Assembly: GCA_964519365.1 (NCBI GenBank)
Contig: CAZFHP010000040.1
Location: 1 to 13,371 of the forward strand
Origin: CAZFHP01 sp964519365
GTDB lineage: Bacteria > Babelota > Babeliae > Babelales > RVW-14
Length of the DNA stretch: 13,371 bases
Reading direction: 5' to 3'
How positions within the stretch are numbered: position 1 is the first letter of the stretch; every line of letters begins with the position of its first letter. Positions 13,028-13,371 of this stretch are shown piece after piece. The notes beneath the pieces are model-generated. The model ran no database searches, was not told the origin of the DNA, and saw nothing but the letters and a program-made list of their open reading frames with translations. Made by a program: the position numbers and the translations under genes.

Positions 13028-13371
13028 TCACGGCATCACCATAATAACAGGTCGCTCTTGAACTTTCATCCGTGCTTGTACAAGCGCTTGAACTTCAATA
13101 TCGATTCTATCTTTAAACGCAATATTCTCTCTTTTTAATTTTTGCGCAAAACCAAACGGGACAACATGCTTAAAAAGCACACACGCTTGCCTGCGCGCAA
13201 GCAAAAATATGATATTCACAAAGTCTTGTACTGCCATCTCCTGGTCTGTACGAGAAAGCCAGCTTGATATAACAAGAACCTCTCGATCCCTTGTCGCCGG
13301 ACTTTTTACACAAACAAATAATTTCCCACGGCGAGAACGCCTACACGACAACGTTAACTTATTCTGGCCAT
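13028..13371 (-). CDS. Partial protein of unknown function, runs off the right edge
   Basis: C-terminal 114 or so residues of a minus-strand gene whose start lies beyond the window. The frame stays open to the edge (GQNKLTLSCRRSRRG...), so a TTG at 13351 need not be the start. The stretch has a basic cluster, a hydrophobic strand (VLVISSWL), a helix with FVNIIFLLARR and a final helical segment rich in Gln, Arg and Val ending MVMP. The pattern faintly recalls the DUF58/von Willebrand-like region (basic Arg motif, then strand, then helix), but this is weak. It ends with TGA at 13028, converging on the ATPase gene. Confidence 0.6.
   Translation of the reverse strand, partial: GQNKLTLSCRRSRRGKLFVCVKSPATRDREVLVISSWLSRTDQEMAVQDFVNIIFLLARRQACVLFKHVVPFGFAQKLKRENIAFKDRIDIEVQALVQARMKVQERPVIMVMP

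Overview
The window is AT-rich, gene-dense bacterial DNA of about 13.4 kb. It carries ordinary housekeeping genes (ribosomal proteins S6 and S18, Lon protease, an ABC ATPase of the LolD type, the lipid II flippase MurJ) mixed with unfamiliar proteins that have a single N-terminal hydrophobic segment. It also holds an OPT-family transporter, an Xre/S24-type regulator and a DUF4143-type ATPase. This mix suits a reduced, host-associated, Gram-negative-like lineage such as Candidatus Dependentiae (TM6). That placement is inference; no 16S or other phylogenetic marker was tested.

Layout: positions 1-7196 are mostly minus strand. From the left edge there is rpsR (45-335) and rpsF (392-925), with a promoter and a candidate S6:S18 autoregulatory leader upstream of rpsF. 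Next come a strong terminator, the Xre-type regulator (1086-1763) and the OPT transporter (1901-3643). A 325-base divergent intergenic region follows. One plus-strand gene (3969-4502) encodes a small membrane-anchored protein and converges on lon (4564-6951) at a bidirectional terminator. A small gene (6948-7196) overlaps the lon start by ATGA and carries an exact 18-bp tandem duplication.

From 7234 the plus strand takes over. It carries a membrane-anchored protein with a degenerate kinase-like motif (7234-8298), a 10-N assembly gap, and the orphan 3' end of another gene (8323-8409). Then come a membrane-anchored SAM methyltransferase (8492-9220), the ABC ATPase (9270-9977), murJ (10014-11573), a repeat-rich intergenic stretch, and an AAA+/DUF4143 ATPase (11846-13021). 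The final minus-strand gene (from 13028) runs off the right edge.

The most interesting features beyond the gene list are these. A GC-rich interspersed repeat appears inserted in frame inside the OPT transporter, and a related repeat lies between murJ and the ATPase gene. The S24-type regulator seems to have lost its autoproteolysis residues and may be a non-cleavable repressor. The heptamer AGTGAGT occurs four times, all on the minus strand and all in the 5' control regions of minus-strand transcription units, so it may be an operator. Three plus-strand proteins (kinase-like, methyltransferase, and the unknown protein at 3969) share one N-terminal hydrophobic anchor and could be envelope-anchored or exported. 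No CRISPR array, tRNA, rRNA, transposase or phage module was seen.
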